Assembly: GCF_021044625.1 (NCBI RefSeq)
Contig: NZ_CP087999.1
Span: 1,877,001 to 1,941,000 of the forward strand
Source of the DNA: Geomonas sp. RF6
GTDB lineage: Bacteria > Desulfobacterota > Desulfuromonadia > Geobacterales > Geobacteraceae
Length of the DNA stretch: 64,000 nt
Direction: 5' to 3'
Positions within the stretch are counted from its first letter, which is position 1. The number at the start of each line of letters is the position of its first letter. A program made the position numbers and the translations under genes. Of the stretch, positions 9,580 to 18,450 are shown in pieces. The notes under the pieces were generated by a model. The model had not been told where the DNA came from. It saw only the letters and a list, made by a program, of their open reading frames with translations, and searched no databases.

Positions 9580-9607
9580 AGTATATCAGCAGGGTGGCGA
9601 GCGGCAA
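9580..9607 (-). promoter_or_regulatory. Predicted sigma-70-type promoter for the minus-strand Fe-S/copper gene run
   Basis: On the minus strand, TTGCCG (9602-9607) and TATACT (9580-9585) are separated by 16 nt and lie about 50 nt upstream of the ATG at 9531. Both hexamers are close to consensus. No operator palindrome was seen. Confidence 0.5.
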
Positions 9608-9737
9608 GGCCGCCAAGGGAGCGGGAAGAGACGCTTTTTGACTGTCTTGGACGGTGCGCCGGGCGCCAGTGTGGAGGGAAAGAGAAAGCCGCACCCCCCG
9701 GACAGGCATAAATACTGGAAATCGTACGGCAGCAGAT

Positions 9738-9775
9738 TTGACACGATGCGCAGCGCTGTTATTAATAAATATAAT
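9738..9775 (+). promoter_or_regulatory. Predicted promoter for the carbohydrate operon
   Basis: A perfect -35 TTGACA (9738-9743) is followed after 16 nt by TATTAA (9760-9765). A perfect TATAAT at 9770-9775 is too far away to pair with it. The stretch is strikingly AT-rich against its GC-rich surroundings and is the only plausible promoter before the nine plus-strand genes starting at 9853. Confidence 0.5.
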
Positions 9776-9852
9776 TAATGCATATTAAAGACCGACATCT
9801 CTAATTATTTTCGCTCCCTGAAACTACGCGAGGGGGGAGGAGGGAAAGGGTC

Positions 9853-10974
9853 ATGGCAGGCACTGTTCTGATCACAGGGGGGGCGGGATTCATCGGTTCG
9901 CATCTCGCGGACGAGCTCCTGCGGCACGGCTACAGGGTCCGGGCCCTCGACAACCTCACCCCGCAGGTGCACGGCCCGGCGGCGACGCGGCCGCGCTACC
10001 TCGACGATCAGGTTGAACTGGTGCGCGGCGACGTGCGCGACCCCGAGACGGTGCAAAAGGCGCTCGCCGGGGTCGAGGCGGTGTACCACTTCGCCGCGAT
10101 GGTAGGGGTGGGCCAGAGCATGTACGAGATCGAGAGATACACCTCGGTCAACAACTTAGGCACCGCAGTCGTCCTGCAGGCGATAGCCCAGTCACGGGAG
10201 GTGCGCAAGGTCATCGTGGCCTCCAGCATGAGCATCTACGGCGAGGGGCTGTACCGGGACGGAGAGGGGCGCTACCACCAGGGGGTTCACCGTCCGCTGG
10301 AACAGCTGAAGCGCGGGGAGTGGGAGCTGTCGGCGCCGGGGGCGGGGGAACTCGTCCCGATCCCCACCCCGGAGACGAAGGCACCCTCCCTCGCCTCCAT
10401 CTACGCCCTCTCCAAGTTCGACCAGGAGAGGATGGGGCTCATCGTCGGCAACTCCTACCAAATCCCCGTCATCGCGCTTCGCTTCTTCAACGTCTACGGC
10501 ACCCGCCAGGCCCTCTCCAACCCGTACACCGGCGTTCTCGCCATCTTCGCCTCCCGCCTTTTGAACGGCAACAGCCCCCGCGTCTTCGAAGACGGCCTGC
10601 AGAAAAGGGACTTCGTGAGCGTCCACGACGTGGCACTCGCCTGCCGCCTTGCGCTGGAGATCGACCAGAACGAGTCGCAGGTCTTCAACATCGGCAGCGG
10701 CACGAGCCACAGCGTCCTTGAGGTGCTGGAGCGGCTCGCGCGGATGCTCGACTGCGGGACAATCGCCCCCGAAATCACCAACACCTACCGTGCGGGGGAC
10801 ATACGCCACTGCTTCGCGGACATAAGCGCTGCCCGCCGTCTCCTCGGGTACGAGCCGAGGGTGACCTTCGAGGAAGGGGTAGCCGAGCTCGCTCAGTGGC
10901 TGGAAGGGCAGATCGCGGTCGACCGGGTAACGGAGGCGCACGCCGAGCTGTCGCTGCGAGGACTGACCGTATGA
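9853..10974 (+). CDS. NAD-dependent sugar-nucleotide epimerase/dehydratase (dTDP-rhamnose 4-epimerase-like SDR)
   Basis: A 373-aa extended short-chain dehydrogenase. It has the NAD-binding GGAGFIGSHL (residues 8-17), a catalytic Ser region (ASSMSIYG), the active-site Tyr/Lys in SIYALSK, and the substrate-loop sequence HGPAATRPRYL typical of dTDP-L-rhamnose 4-epimerases and related nucleotide-sugar epimerases. It is the first gene of the carbohydrate operon, with a strong purine-rich ribosome site (GGGGGGAGGAGGGAAAGGG) before the ATG. The TGA overlaps the next ATG (ATGA). It likely makes an NDP-sugar for the glycosyltransferases downstream; the exact sugar is unknown. Confidence 0.88.
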   Translation: MAGTVLITGGAGFIGSHLADELLRHGYRVRALDNLTPQVHGPAATRPRYLDDQVELVRGDVRDPETVQKALAGVEAVYHFAAMVGVGQSMYEIERYTSVNNLGTAVVLQAIAQSREVRKVIVASSMSIYGEGLYRDGEGRYHQGVHRPLEQLKRGEWELSAPGAGELVPIPTPETKAPSLASIYALSKFDQERMGLIVGNSYQIPVIALRFFNVYGTRQALSNPYTGVLAIFASRLLNGNSPRVFEDGLQKRDFVSVHDVALACRLALEIDQNESQVFNIGSGTSHSVLEVLERLARMLDCGTIAPEITNTYRAGDIRHCFADISAARRLLGYEPRVTFEEGVAELAQWLEGQIAVDRVTEAHAELSLRGLTV

Positions 10975-13019
10975 AAGGGACCGGAAAAGGAGGGCTCCCC
11001 GGGCATGTGGGGATCGTCGAGTGGTTCCGTCCCGGCGAGCACGACCGGGTTGAGCGGGTGGTCGACTACCTGCAGAAACTGGGGATCGGGAGGGTGAGAA
11101 CCGGGATCTCCTGGGCCGACTGGTACACCGAAGGGGGGGTGGAGTGGTACGACTGGCTCTTTCCGTACCTCGCCGGGAAGGTGGAGCTCCTTCCCTGCTT
11201 CCTGTACACCCCCCCCTCACTCGCCGTCGCGCCGAAGACCTCCGCCCCCCCGAAAAAGGGAAAGGACTACGCGGACTTCCTCGACGTCTGCATCACGCGC
11301 TACGGCGCGCACTTCGAGTATGTGGAGCTCTGGAACGAGCCGAACAACCTGAGCGAATGGGACTGGACGCTCGACCCGCACTGGTCGCTCTTCGGGGAGA
11401 TGATCGGCGGAGCGGCCTACTGGGCGAAGCAGCGCGGCAAGAAGACGGTGCTCGGGGGAATGAGCCCGATCGACGGGCACTGGCTCTGCCGCATGTTCGA
11501 GCTCGGGGTGATGCAGTACATCGACGTCGTCGGCATACACGGCTTTCCCGATATCTTCGACTACAACTGGAAGGGGTGGCCGGAGAACATCACCAACGTG
11601 CGGGAGGTGCTGGAGGAAAGGGGGAGCCGTTGCGAGATCTGGATCACGGAAGCCGGATTCTCCACCTGGCAGCACGACGAGCAGAAGCAGCTGAAGGTTT
11701 TCCTGGAGTTTCTGGAGGCGAAGGCGGAGCGCTCCTACTGGTACGGGGTGGACGACCTCGACCCGGGGCTCGCCGCGGTGGACCGCTTTCACCTCGACGA
11801 CCGGGAGTACTTCTTCGGATTCCGCAGGGCGGACGGCACGGAGAAGCTCCTCTGCCGACTCCTGGAGGAAGGGGGGGTGCCGGCGGTGCAGCAGATCGCG
11901 GAGATCAACGGCTACCCCGCAGGGGGGCGCGCCCCGGATAAGGGGGTGCTGGTCACCGGGGGAGCCGGCTTCATCGGCACGAACCTCGTGCAGCGCCTTC
12001 TGGACGAAGGGGAGCGGGTCATCATCTATGACAACATCTCCCGCCCCGGCGTCGAGCGCAATCTCTCCTTCCTGAAGGAGCGCTACGGGAAGGATCTGGA
12101 GGTCCGCATCGCGGATATCCGCAACGCCCGCACCCTGGAGAGGGCGGTGGCGGAGGCGAGGCACGTCTTCCACTTTGCTGCGCAGGTCGCCGTAACCACG
12201 AGCCTCGAGGCCCCGGCGCAGGACTTCGCCATCAACGGGGTGGGGACCTTCACACTGCTGGAGGCGATCAGGAAGGCATCCTCCCCCCCTTCCCTCCTTT
12301 TCACCTCCACGAACAAGGTATACGGAGCGCTGGGGGACATCCCGCTGGAGCGCTCCCACGGCCGGTACCACCCTGTCGACCCGGATCTCCGGGAAAACGG
12401 CTTGTCCGAGGCCTTTCACCTCGACTTCCTGAGCCCGTACGGCTGCTCCAAGGGGAGCGCCGACCAGTACGTCCTCGACTTCGCCCGCTCCTTCGGGATC
12501 GACGCCACGGTCTTCAGGATGAGCTGCATCTACGGCCCGCACCAGTGCGGCAATGAGGACCAGGGGTGGGTGGCGCACTTCGTCCTCAGCCTCCTTTGCA
12601 ATGCCACCATTACCCTCTACGGCGACGGCTGCCAGGTACGGGATCTCCTTTTCGTGGAAGATCTCGTCGACGCCTTCCTGCGGGCGCGCTCCATGATGCC
12701 TGCTCTCTCCGGGAAGCCGTTCAACATCGGCGGCGGCCCCGAGCGCGCAGTAAGCCTCCTGGAGCTCCTGGAGCTTCTCCGCTCGCTGCACGGGGAGCTG
12801 CCGCAGATAGCCTCCGGCCCCTGGCGCACCGGCGACCAGCGCTATTACGTCTCGGATACCCGCCGCTTCACCGAGGCCACCGGCTGGGCCCCCCGCTATT
12901 CCGTGGAACAGGGGGTGGCGAAGCTCTATCAGTGGCTCAGGGAGACGCTGCACCTCCCGGCTCGCAGCGGGAAGTCGTACATCGAGCAGGAATACCCGAC
13001 GACGGGGGTGACCAGATGA
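10971..13019 (+). CDS. Fusion: clan-A glycoside-hydrolase-like domain + NAD-dependent epimerase (CDP-tyvelose 2-epimerase-like)
   Basis: A single 682-aa frame holds two enzymes. Residues about 10-310 form a TIM-barrel-like domain resembling GH39 beta-xylosidases, with an acid/base Glu in VELWNEPNN (E123) and a nucleophile Glu in IWITEAGF (E227), both where clan-A glycosidases have them. Residues about 325-670 are an extended SDR with GGAGFIGTNL, FTSTNKVYG and an active-site YGCSK, closest in look to CDP-paratose/tyvelose 2-epimerases. There is no signal peptide, so the glycosidase part would act in the cytoplasm. The ATG overlaps the stop of the preceding epimerase. The fusion is continuous, with a short linker (GYPAGGRAPDKG). 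Whether the barrel hydrolyses, transfers or only binds sugar is unknown. Confidence 0.85.
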   Translation: MKGTGKGGLPGHVGIVEWFRPGEHDRVERVVDYLQKLGIGRVRTGISWADWYTEGGVEWYDWLFPYLAGKVELLPCFLYTPPSLAVAPKTSAPPKKGKDYADFLDVCITRYGAHFEYVELWNEPNNLSEWDWTLDPHWSLFGEMIGGAAYWAKQRGKKTVLGGMSPIDGHWLCRMFELGVMQYIDVVGIHGFPDIFDYNWKGWPENITNVREVLEERGSRCEIWITEAGFSTWQHDEQKQLKVFLEFLEAKAERSYWYGVDDLDPGLAAVDRFHLDDREYFFGFRRADGTEKLLCRLLEEGGVPAVQQIAEINGYPAGGRAPDKGVLVTGGAGFIGTNLVQRLLDEGERVIIYDNISRPGVERNLSFLKERYGKDLEVRIADIRNARTLERAVAEARHVFHFAAQVAVTTSLEAPAQDFAINGVGTFTLLEAIRKASSPPSLLFTSTNKVYGALGDIPLERSHGRYHPVDPDLRENGLSEAFHLDFLSPYGCSKGSADQYVLDFARSFGIDATVFRMSCIYGPHQCGNEDQGWVAHFVLSLLCNATITLYGDGCQVRDLLFVEDLVDAFLRARSMMPALSGKPFNIGGGPERAVSLLELLELLRSLHGELPQIASGPWRTGDQRYYVSDTRRFTEATGWAPRYSVEQGVAKLYQWLRETLHLPARSGKSYIEQEYPTTGVTR

Positions 13020-13996
13020 CAGGGGGGATGCGCGCGGCGGTGATCACCGGACCGGGAGAGGCCGCAATCGCAGAGGTCGCCATTCCCACCCCCGGAGCGG
13101 GGGAGCTCCTGGTGGCGCTTGAGGGGTGCGGGGTGTGCGCCTCCAACATTCCGCTCTGGGAAGGCAGGCCGTGGTTCAGCTACCCCGCTCCCCCCGGATC
13201 CCCCGGACACGAGGGGTGGGGAACCGTGCAGGGGGTCGGCGCGAGAGTGAGCGGCATCCGCGAGGGGGACCGGGTCACCCTCCTCTCCTACCATGCGTAT
13301 GCGGAGTTCGAAAAGGTACCGGCAAAGGCGGTGGTGAAGCTTCCGGACGAACTTTCCGGGGTCCCCTTCCCGGGGGAGTCGATGGGGTGCGCGCTGAACG
13401 TCTTCAAGCGCAGCGACATCCGCTCCGGGCAGCGGGTGGCGGTCATCGGCACAGGATTTCTCGGGCTTATCGTCACAGCACTCGCGGCACGCAAGGGGGC
13501 GGAGGTAACCGCCCTCTCCAGAAGGAGAAGCGCCCTCGATCTCGCCGTCGGCCACGGCGCGGCGCACGCGGTAATCCTCGACGATCACCAGCGGGTCCTG
13601 GAAGAGGGGGCGACCCTCAGCGGCGGGAAGGGGTTTGACAGGGTCATCGAGGCGACCGGTCACCAGTGGCCTCTCGATCTCGCCGGTGAGCTCGTGCGGG
13701 AACGGGGGAAGGTGGTGCTCGCCGGCTTCCACCAGGACGGACCGCGTTCGGTGAACGTGCAGCTGTGGAACTGGAAAGGGATCGATGTGATAAACGCGCA
13801 CGAGCGGGAAGAGAGGCGCTACCTGGAGGGGATACGGGCGGCGATCGAGGCGGTGCAGGGGGGGGCGTTCAGGCCGGCAGAGCTGGTAACGCACTCCTTC
13901 CCCCTCGACGAGCTCTCCAGGGCGTACCACACCCTCATCGAGCGCCCCGACGGCTTCATCAAGGGGGCGGTGCGCATGACCAGGGGGGGGAAGTAA
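13016..13996 (+). CDS. Zinc-type alcohol dehydrogenase-like oxidoreductase (MDR superfamily)
   Basis: A 326-aa medium-chain dehydrogenase. The catalytic-zinc elements are visible (GCGVCASN near residue 40 and PGHEGWG near 65), as is the NAD(P) Rossmann motif VIGTGFLGL near 145. The four-cysteine structural-zinc lobe of horse-type ADHs is absent, as in shorter sorbitol- or threonine-dehydrogenase-like relatives. ATG 13016 overlaps the previous stop as ATGA; a second ATG at 13028 directly follows a G-run and is less likely. With the Gfo/Idh gene beside it, it could oxidise or reduce a sugar or cyclitol carbon during synthesis of the cluster product. Confidence 0.85.
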   Translation: MTGGMRAAVITGPGEAAIAEVAIPTPGAGELLVALEGCGVCASNIPLWEGRPWFSYPAPPGSPGHEGWGTVQGVGARVSGIREGDRVTLLSYHAYAEFEKVPAKAVVKLPDELSGVPFPGESMGCALNVFKRSDIRSGQRVAVIGTGFLGLIVTALAARKGAEVTALSRRRSALDLAVGHGAAHAVILDDHQRVLEEGATLSGGKGFDRVIEATGHQWPLDLAGELVRERGKVVLAGFHQDGPRSVNVQLWNWKGIDVINAHEREERRYLEGIRAAIEAVQGGAFRPAELVTHSFPLDELSRAYHTLIERPDGFIKGAVRMTRGGK

Positions 13997-14994
13997 TGAA
14001 AAAGAAAGGGGCTCGTCCCCGGCTGGGTTTCCTGGGGACCGGGTGGATCGGCCGGCACCGCCTGGAAGCGATAGCGGCTTCAGGTGAGGCGGAAATCGCC
14101 GCCATCGCGGACATCTCCCGTGAAAACGCCGAAGCGGGAAAGATCGCCCCGGATGCAAAGATCGTCTCCACCCTCGAAGAGCTTTTGCCACTGAACCTCG
14201 ACGGCGTCGTCATAGCCACACCGAGCGCCTTCCATTGTACCCAGGCCATCCAGGCCCTCACCGCCGGCCTTTCCGTCTTCTGCCAGAAGCCGCTCGGGCG
14301 GAGCGCGCAGGAGACGGAGATGGTGGTGAGCGCCGCCCGCAGCGCCAATCGCCTCCTCGGGGTCGATTTCTCCTACCGCTTCACCGAAGGGATCCAGAAG
14401 ATGTACGAGCTGACGAGGGGGGGGGCACTCGGGAAGATGTACGCTGCGGATCTCGTTTTTCACAACGCGTACGGGCCGGACAAGCCGTGGTTCTACAGCG
14501 CCGACCTCTCGGGAGGGGGGTGCCTCATCGACCTCGGCAGCCACCTCGTCGACCTCGCCCTCTGGTTCTTCGGCTTCCCCGACGTACGCTGCGTATCGAG
14601 CTCCATATTCGCGCAAGGGGAGAGGCTGAAGGACCCGTCCGGGCAGGTGGAGGATTACGCGGCGGTCTCCATGGTCCTCGCGGACGGGAGCGTGGTGCGC
14701 CTCGCCTGCTCCTGGAACATCTCGGCGGGGCAGGACTGCGTCATCGAATCGACCTTCTACGGCACGAAGGGGGGGGTCTCCTTCAGGAACGTGAACGGGT
14801 CGTTCTACGACTTCATCGCGGAGCACTTCCGCGGCACCGCAAGAGAGACGCTCGCCACCCCCCCGGACAACTGGGGGGGTAGGGCAGCGATAGCGTGGGC
14901 CCGCCGCCTCAGAGAGGAAGGGGGAGGGTTCGATCCGGGGGCGGAGAAGCTCGTCACCGTCGCCGCCGCGCTCGACGCCGCTTACGGCAGGTAG
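13996..14994 (+). CDS. Gfo/Idh/MocA-family oxidoreductase
   Basis: A 332-aa two-domain protein. An N-terminal Rossmann fold (LGFLGTGWIGRHRLEAI) is followed by the family's EKP-type motif, here in the variant FCQKPLG, and a C-terminal beta-sheet domain with GGGCLIDLGSHLVDLALWFFG. Members oxidise or reduce sugars, inositols or sugar nucleotides with NAD(P). The ATG shares one base with the preceding TAA, so it is translationally coupled to the MDR gene. The paired dehydrogenases suggest an oxidation-reduction sequence on the same carbohydrate, as in inositol or keto-sugar pathways. The Glu-to-Gln change in the EKP motif is unusual but leaves the Lys. Confidence 0.88.
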   Translation: MKKKGARPRLGFLGTGWIGRHRLEAIAASGEAEIAAIADISRENAEAGKIAPDAKIVSTLEELLPLNLDGVVIATPSAFHCTQAIQALTAGLSVFCQKPLGRSAQETEMVVSAARSANRLLGVDFSYRFTEGIQKMYELTRGGALGKMYAADLVFHNAYGPDKPWFYSADLSGGGCLIDLGSHLVDLALWFFGFPDVRCVSSSIFAQGERLKDPSGQVEDYAAVSMVLADGSVVRLACSWNISAGQDCVIESTFYGTKGGVSFRNVNGSFYDFIAEHFRGTARETLATPPDNWGGRAAIAWARRLREEGGGFDPGAEKLVTVAAALDAAYGR

Positions 14995-15006
14995 GGAGGC
15001 GAGGGA

Positions 15007-16146
15007 GTGATGACCGTACCGGAATACACCGCAGCGTTCCGCCCCGACAGGACAGCACACCGGATCCTCATGACCTCCGACAGCATAGGAGGGGTGTGGA
15101 GCTACTCTATGGAGCTCGCGCACGCCCTCTCCCGGTACGGCGTCGAGGTCGTCCTCGCCACCATGGGGCGCCCCCTCTCCCCCGACCAGAGAAAGGAAGC
15201 GGAGCGCCTGCAGAACGTGACGGTGGAGGAGAGCGGCTACCGGCTGGAGTGGATGGAAGATCCGTGGGAGGAGCTGCAGCGGGCCGGAGAGTGGCTCCTT
15301 TCCCTGGCGCAAAAGCATACCCCCGAGCTCGTGCACCTGAACGGCTACGCCCACGCCACGCTCCCCTGGGACGTCCCCTGCCTCGTGGTGGCACACTCCT
15401 GCGTCCTCTCCTGGTGGGAGGCGGTGCGCCGGGAGCCTCCCCCCCCCTCGCTCGACCGCTACAGGGAGATGGTGCGGCAGGGGGTGGCGGCAGCGGACCT
15501 TGTTGCCGCGCCGAGTGCTGCGATGCTCGCGGCGGTGGAGCGACTGTACCTCCCGCTGCAAAACACGAGGGTCATCCACAACGCGCGCAGCGGAGGGCAC
15601 TTCGTTCCGGGGGCGAAGAGGGAGCTTATCCTCTCGGTGGGGCGCCTCTGGGACGACGCGAAGAACATCTCGCTGGTGGAACGGTGCGCCGGCGCACTCC
15701 CCTGGCCGGTGTACGTGGCCGGGGAGGAAACGCACCCCGAGGGGGGGCAGGTGGCGATGGAAAAGGTGCGCACCCTCGGATACCTCCCCCAGCAGCGTCT
15801 CGCCCCGTGGTACCGGTGGGCCTCCATTTACGCCCTCCCGGCGCGTTACGAGCCGTTCGGCCTCACGATCCTGGAGGCGGCTATGTGCGGCTGCGCGCTG
15901 GTGATCGGGGACATTCCGACGTTGCGGGAGCTCTGGGAGGGTGCGGCGGTCTTCATCGACCCGGAGGACGGGGAGGCACTGACCTTTCACCTGCGGGCCC
16001 TCTGCGCTGATGCGGCAGCGAGGGGGGAACTGGCGGAGCGGGCGCTGGCGCGGAGCAGGGATTTCACTCCGGAGAAGATGGGCGCGCAGTACGTGGCAGC
16101 ATACGGGTCACTCCTGCAGGGACGGAGGACAGCGGCAAGCAGGTGA
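15007..16146 (+). CDS. GT4-family glycosyltransferase
   Basis: A GT-B glycosyltransferase of about 380 aa. The N-terminal acceptor domain begins MTSDSIGGVWSYSMELAHAL, the glycine-rich loop of family 4. The C-terminal donor domain has the E-x7-E motif in YEPFGLTILEAAMCG and a following LVIGDIPTLREL. It would transfer a sugar from an NDP-sugar to an unknown acceptor with retention. Two starts are possible, GTG 15007 and ATG 15010; a GGGAGG lies 6-9 nt upstream of either. No membrane segment or signal peptide was seen. It is followed by a 59-nt gap before the first CgeB-type gene. Confidence 0.88.
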   Translation: MMTVPEYTAAFRPDRTAHRILMTSDSIGGVWSYSMELAHALSRYGVEVVLATMGRPLSPDQRKEAERLQNVTVEESGYRLEWMEDPWEELQRAGEWLLSLAQKHTPELVHLNGYAHATLPWDVPCLVVAHSCVLSWWEAVRREPPPPSLDRYREMVRQGVAAADLVAAPSAAMLAAVERLYLPLQNTRVIHNARSGGHFVPGAKRELILSVGRLWDDAKNISLVERCAGALPWPVYVAGEETHPEGGQVAMEKVRTLGYLPQQRLAPWYRWASIYALPARYEPFGLTILEAAMCGCALVIGDIPTLRELWEGAAVFIDPEDGEALTFHLRALCADAAARGELAERALARSRDFTPEKMGAQYVAAYGSLLQGRRTAASR

Positions 16147-16205
16147 CGCCTGTTCATAACTCAAGCGGCGGTAGCAGCAGCACCCGTTACAGAAAAGGAC
16201 CCCCG

Positions 16206-17336
16206 ATGCACATCGTCATGTTCTACCACTCCATCGTCTCCGACTGGAATCACGGCAATGCCCACTTCCTGCGCGGGATCGTCACGGAACTGATGGCCAG
16301 GGGTCACCGGGTCGATGTCTATGAGCCTGAAAACGGCTGGAGCTTCAGCAACCTGATCCGTGAAAAGGGGGAAGTCGCGCTGGCGCAGTTTCGCAAGGCG
16401 TACCCGTCGCTGGAAGGGAAGCCGTACCGGCTCGAGAAGCTCCAGCTCGACCGGGCGCTCGCCGGGGCAGATCTCGTCATCGTCCACGAATGGAACGAGC
16501 ACGAGCTGGTGCACAGGATCAGCGAACACCGGCGCAAGAACCCTCACTACCGTCTCCTGTTCCACGACACCCATCACCGCTCCGTCACCGACTACCGCTC
16601 CATGAGCGCCTACGACCTCTCCGGCTTCGACGGCGTCCTCGCCTACGGCAGGAAGATCCGCGACATCTATCTCGCCAACCGCTGGATCGATCGGGCATGG
16701 GTATGGCACGAAGCGGCCGACGTGCGCGTCTTCCACCCCATGCCTGGGGAGGAGAAGGAAGGGGACCTCGTCTGGGTCGGCAACTGGGGGGACGGCGAGC
16801 GCACCGAGGAGATCAGGGAATTCTTCGTGGAGCCGGTGCGCAGGCTGCGGCTGAAGGCGACCGCCTACGGCGTGCGCTATCCCGAGAGCGCGATCGAGCT
16901 CCTTGCCGAGGCGGGGATCCGCTACGGCGGCTGGCTCCCGAACTTCGAGGTCCCGAAGGTATTCTCAAAATACAGGGTGACCCTCCACATCCCGCGCCGC
17001 CCATACGCGAAGGCCCTCCCGGGGATCCCCACGATCCGGCCTTTCGAGGCGCTCGCCTGCGGCATCCCCCTCGTCTCCGCCCCATGGGAGGACAGCGACG
17101 GACTATTCCGCCCCGGAAAGGACTTTCTCTTCGCCCGCGACGGCCACGAGACGGAACGGGTACTGAAACAGCTGCTGAGCCAGCCGCAGGAGGCGCGGCA
17201 GCTTGCCCGCAACGGGCTGGAGACGATAATGCAGCACCACACCTGCAGCCACAGGATCGATGCCCTCATCTCCATCTGCGGCGAGCTGGGACTCCAAAAC
17301 GGGGCGCCGGGGGAGAAGGCGCTCAACGAGGGATGA
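16206..17336 (+). CDS. CgeB-type glycosyltransferase, copy 1
   Basis: A 376-aa GT-B-like protein. Its C-terminal part (IRPFEALACGIPLVSAPW, then LFRPGKDFLFAR) matches the donor-binding half of the CgeB / glycosyl-transferase-1_2 family. The N-terminus MHIVMFYHSIVSDWNHGNAHFLRGI is the usual first strand and loop. The frame is open from 16143, but ATG 16206 has an AAAAGGA upstream and begins at the conserved strand. It is the most divergent of three tandem paralogues and has more conserved histidines in its centre (LFHDTHHRS). The acceptor and donor sugars are unknown. Confidence 0.82.
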   Translation: MHIVMFYHSIVSDWNHGNAHFLRGIVTELMARGHRVDVYEPENGWSFSNLIREKGEVALAQFRKAYPSLEGKPYRLEKLQLDRALAGADLVIVHEWNEHELVHRISEHRRKNPHYRLLFHDTHHRSVTDYRSMSAYDLSGFDGVLAYGRKIRDIYLANRWIDRAWVWHEAADVRVFHPMPGEEKEGDLVWVGNWGDGERTEEIREFFVEPVRRLRLKATAYGVRYPESAIELLAEAGIRYGGWLPNFEVPKVFSKYRVTLHIPRRPYAKALPGIPTIRPFEALACGIPLVSAPWEDSDGLFRPGKDFLFARDGHETERVLKQLLSQPQEARQLARNGLETIMQHHTCSHRIDALISICGELGLQNGAPGEKALNEG

Positions 17337-17337
17337 C

Positions 17338-18450
17338 ATGACCCGCTCTCTTTCCATCGCCTTTTTCGGATCAAGCCTCGTCTCCTCGTACTGGAACGGA
17401 GCCGCAACGTATTACCGCGGGCTCCTGCACGCCCTTGCGCGGCGGGGGCACCGGATCACCTTCTACGAGCCGGACGCCTACGAGCGCCAGTCGCACCGGG
17501 ACATGGAGGACCCGCCGTGGGCGCGCGTCGTGGTGTATCCTCCGACAGAGGATGCGGTCTTTCATGCGCTGCAGGAGGCTGACGGCGCAGACATTGTGGT
17601 GAAGGCAAGCGGGGTCGGGGTGTTCGACGAGCTCCTGGAACGGGAAGTCCTGTACCTGAAGTGTGAGAGGACGCATGTCATCTTCTGGGACGTAGACGCG
17701 CCGGCGACGCTCGCGCGGGTGAGAGAGCACCCGGAGGACCCCTTCCGCCCGCTGATCCCGTGCTACGACCTCATCCTCACCTACGGCGGCGGAGGGCCGG
17801 TGGTGCACGGCTACTCCTCTTTCGGCGCAGCCACCTGCGTCCCGATCTACAACGGGCTCGATCCCGCCACCCACTTCCCCGCCCCCCCCGATCCCCGTTT
17901 CGCCGCCGACCTCTCGTTTCTGGGGAACCGGCTGCCGGACCGGGAGGCCCGCGTGGAGGAGTTCTTCCTCTCGGCAGCCCAGAGCCTTCCGGAGAAGGCC
18001 TTCCTCCTCGCAGGGAGCGGCTGGGGTGACAAGAGGATGCCGGAGAACGTGAGATACCTCGGGCACCTCGGGACCGGCGACCACAACGCCTTCAACTGCA
18101 CCGCGCGCGCCGTCCTCAATATCAGCCGCTCCAGCATGGCGGAAAACGGGTATTCCCCCGCGACCCGTGTCTTCGAGGCTGCCGGTGCCGCGGCGTGCAT
18201 CATCACCGACAACTGGGAGGGGATCGGCGAGTTCTTCGAGCCGGGCGAGGAGATCCTGGTGGCCGATTCTGGCGCGGAGGTCGCAGAGATCCTCGCGCGC
18301 CTCACCGAGCAGGAGGCGGTGAGGGTCGGGGCACGCGCATTTGCGAGGGCAAAAAAGGAGCACACCTACGACCGGCGCGCCCTGCAGTTCGAGTCGCTTT
18401 TCCGAAGCGGCGTCCCGAAAGGGGCGGAATTTGCGGGGGGAATGCCATGA
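17338..18450 (+). CDS. CgeB-type glycosyltransferase, copy 2
   Basis: A 370-aa paralogue of the next gene. The N-terminal loop reads SLVSSYWNGAATYYRGLL. The C-terminal donor site reads YSPATRVFEAAGAAACIITD, then EFFEPGEEILVA. A DVDAPATL segment in the middle is shared with copy 3 (DIDTPVTL) and may shape the acceptor site. It starts at ATG 17338, one base after the previous TGA, and ends in an ATGA overlap with copy 3. No export signal. The family name comes from the Bacillus spore-crust protein CgeB, but Geobacter does not sporulate, so only the transferase fold is implied. Confidence 0.83.
   Translation: MTRSLSIAFFGSSLVSSYWNGAATYYRGLLHALARRGHRITFYEPDAYERQSHRDMEDPPWARVVVYPPTEDAVFHALQEADGADIVVKASGVGVFDELLEREVLYLKCERTHVIFWDVDAPATLARVREHPEDPFRPLIPCYDLILTYGGGGPVVHGYSSFGAATCVPIYNGLDPATHFPAPPDPRFAADLSFLGNRLPDREARVEEFFLSAAQSLPEKAFLLAGSGWGDKRMPENVRYLGHLGTGDHNAFNCTARAVLNISRSSMAENGYSPATRVFEAAGAAACIITDNWEGIGEFFEPGEEILVADSGAEVAEILARLTEQEAVRVGARAFARAKKEHTYDRRALQFESLFRSGVPKGAEFAGGMP

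Noticed and set aside
11217-12953. 578-aa antisense frame in the glycosidase-epimerase gene
   Set aside because: Arg/Pro/Glu-rich shadow without motifs, ribosome site or promoter; the plus-strand gene has catalytic motifs in both domains.
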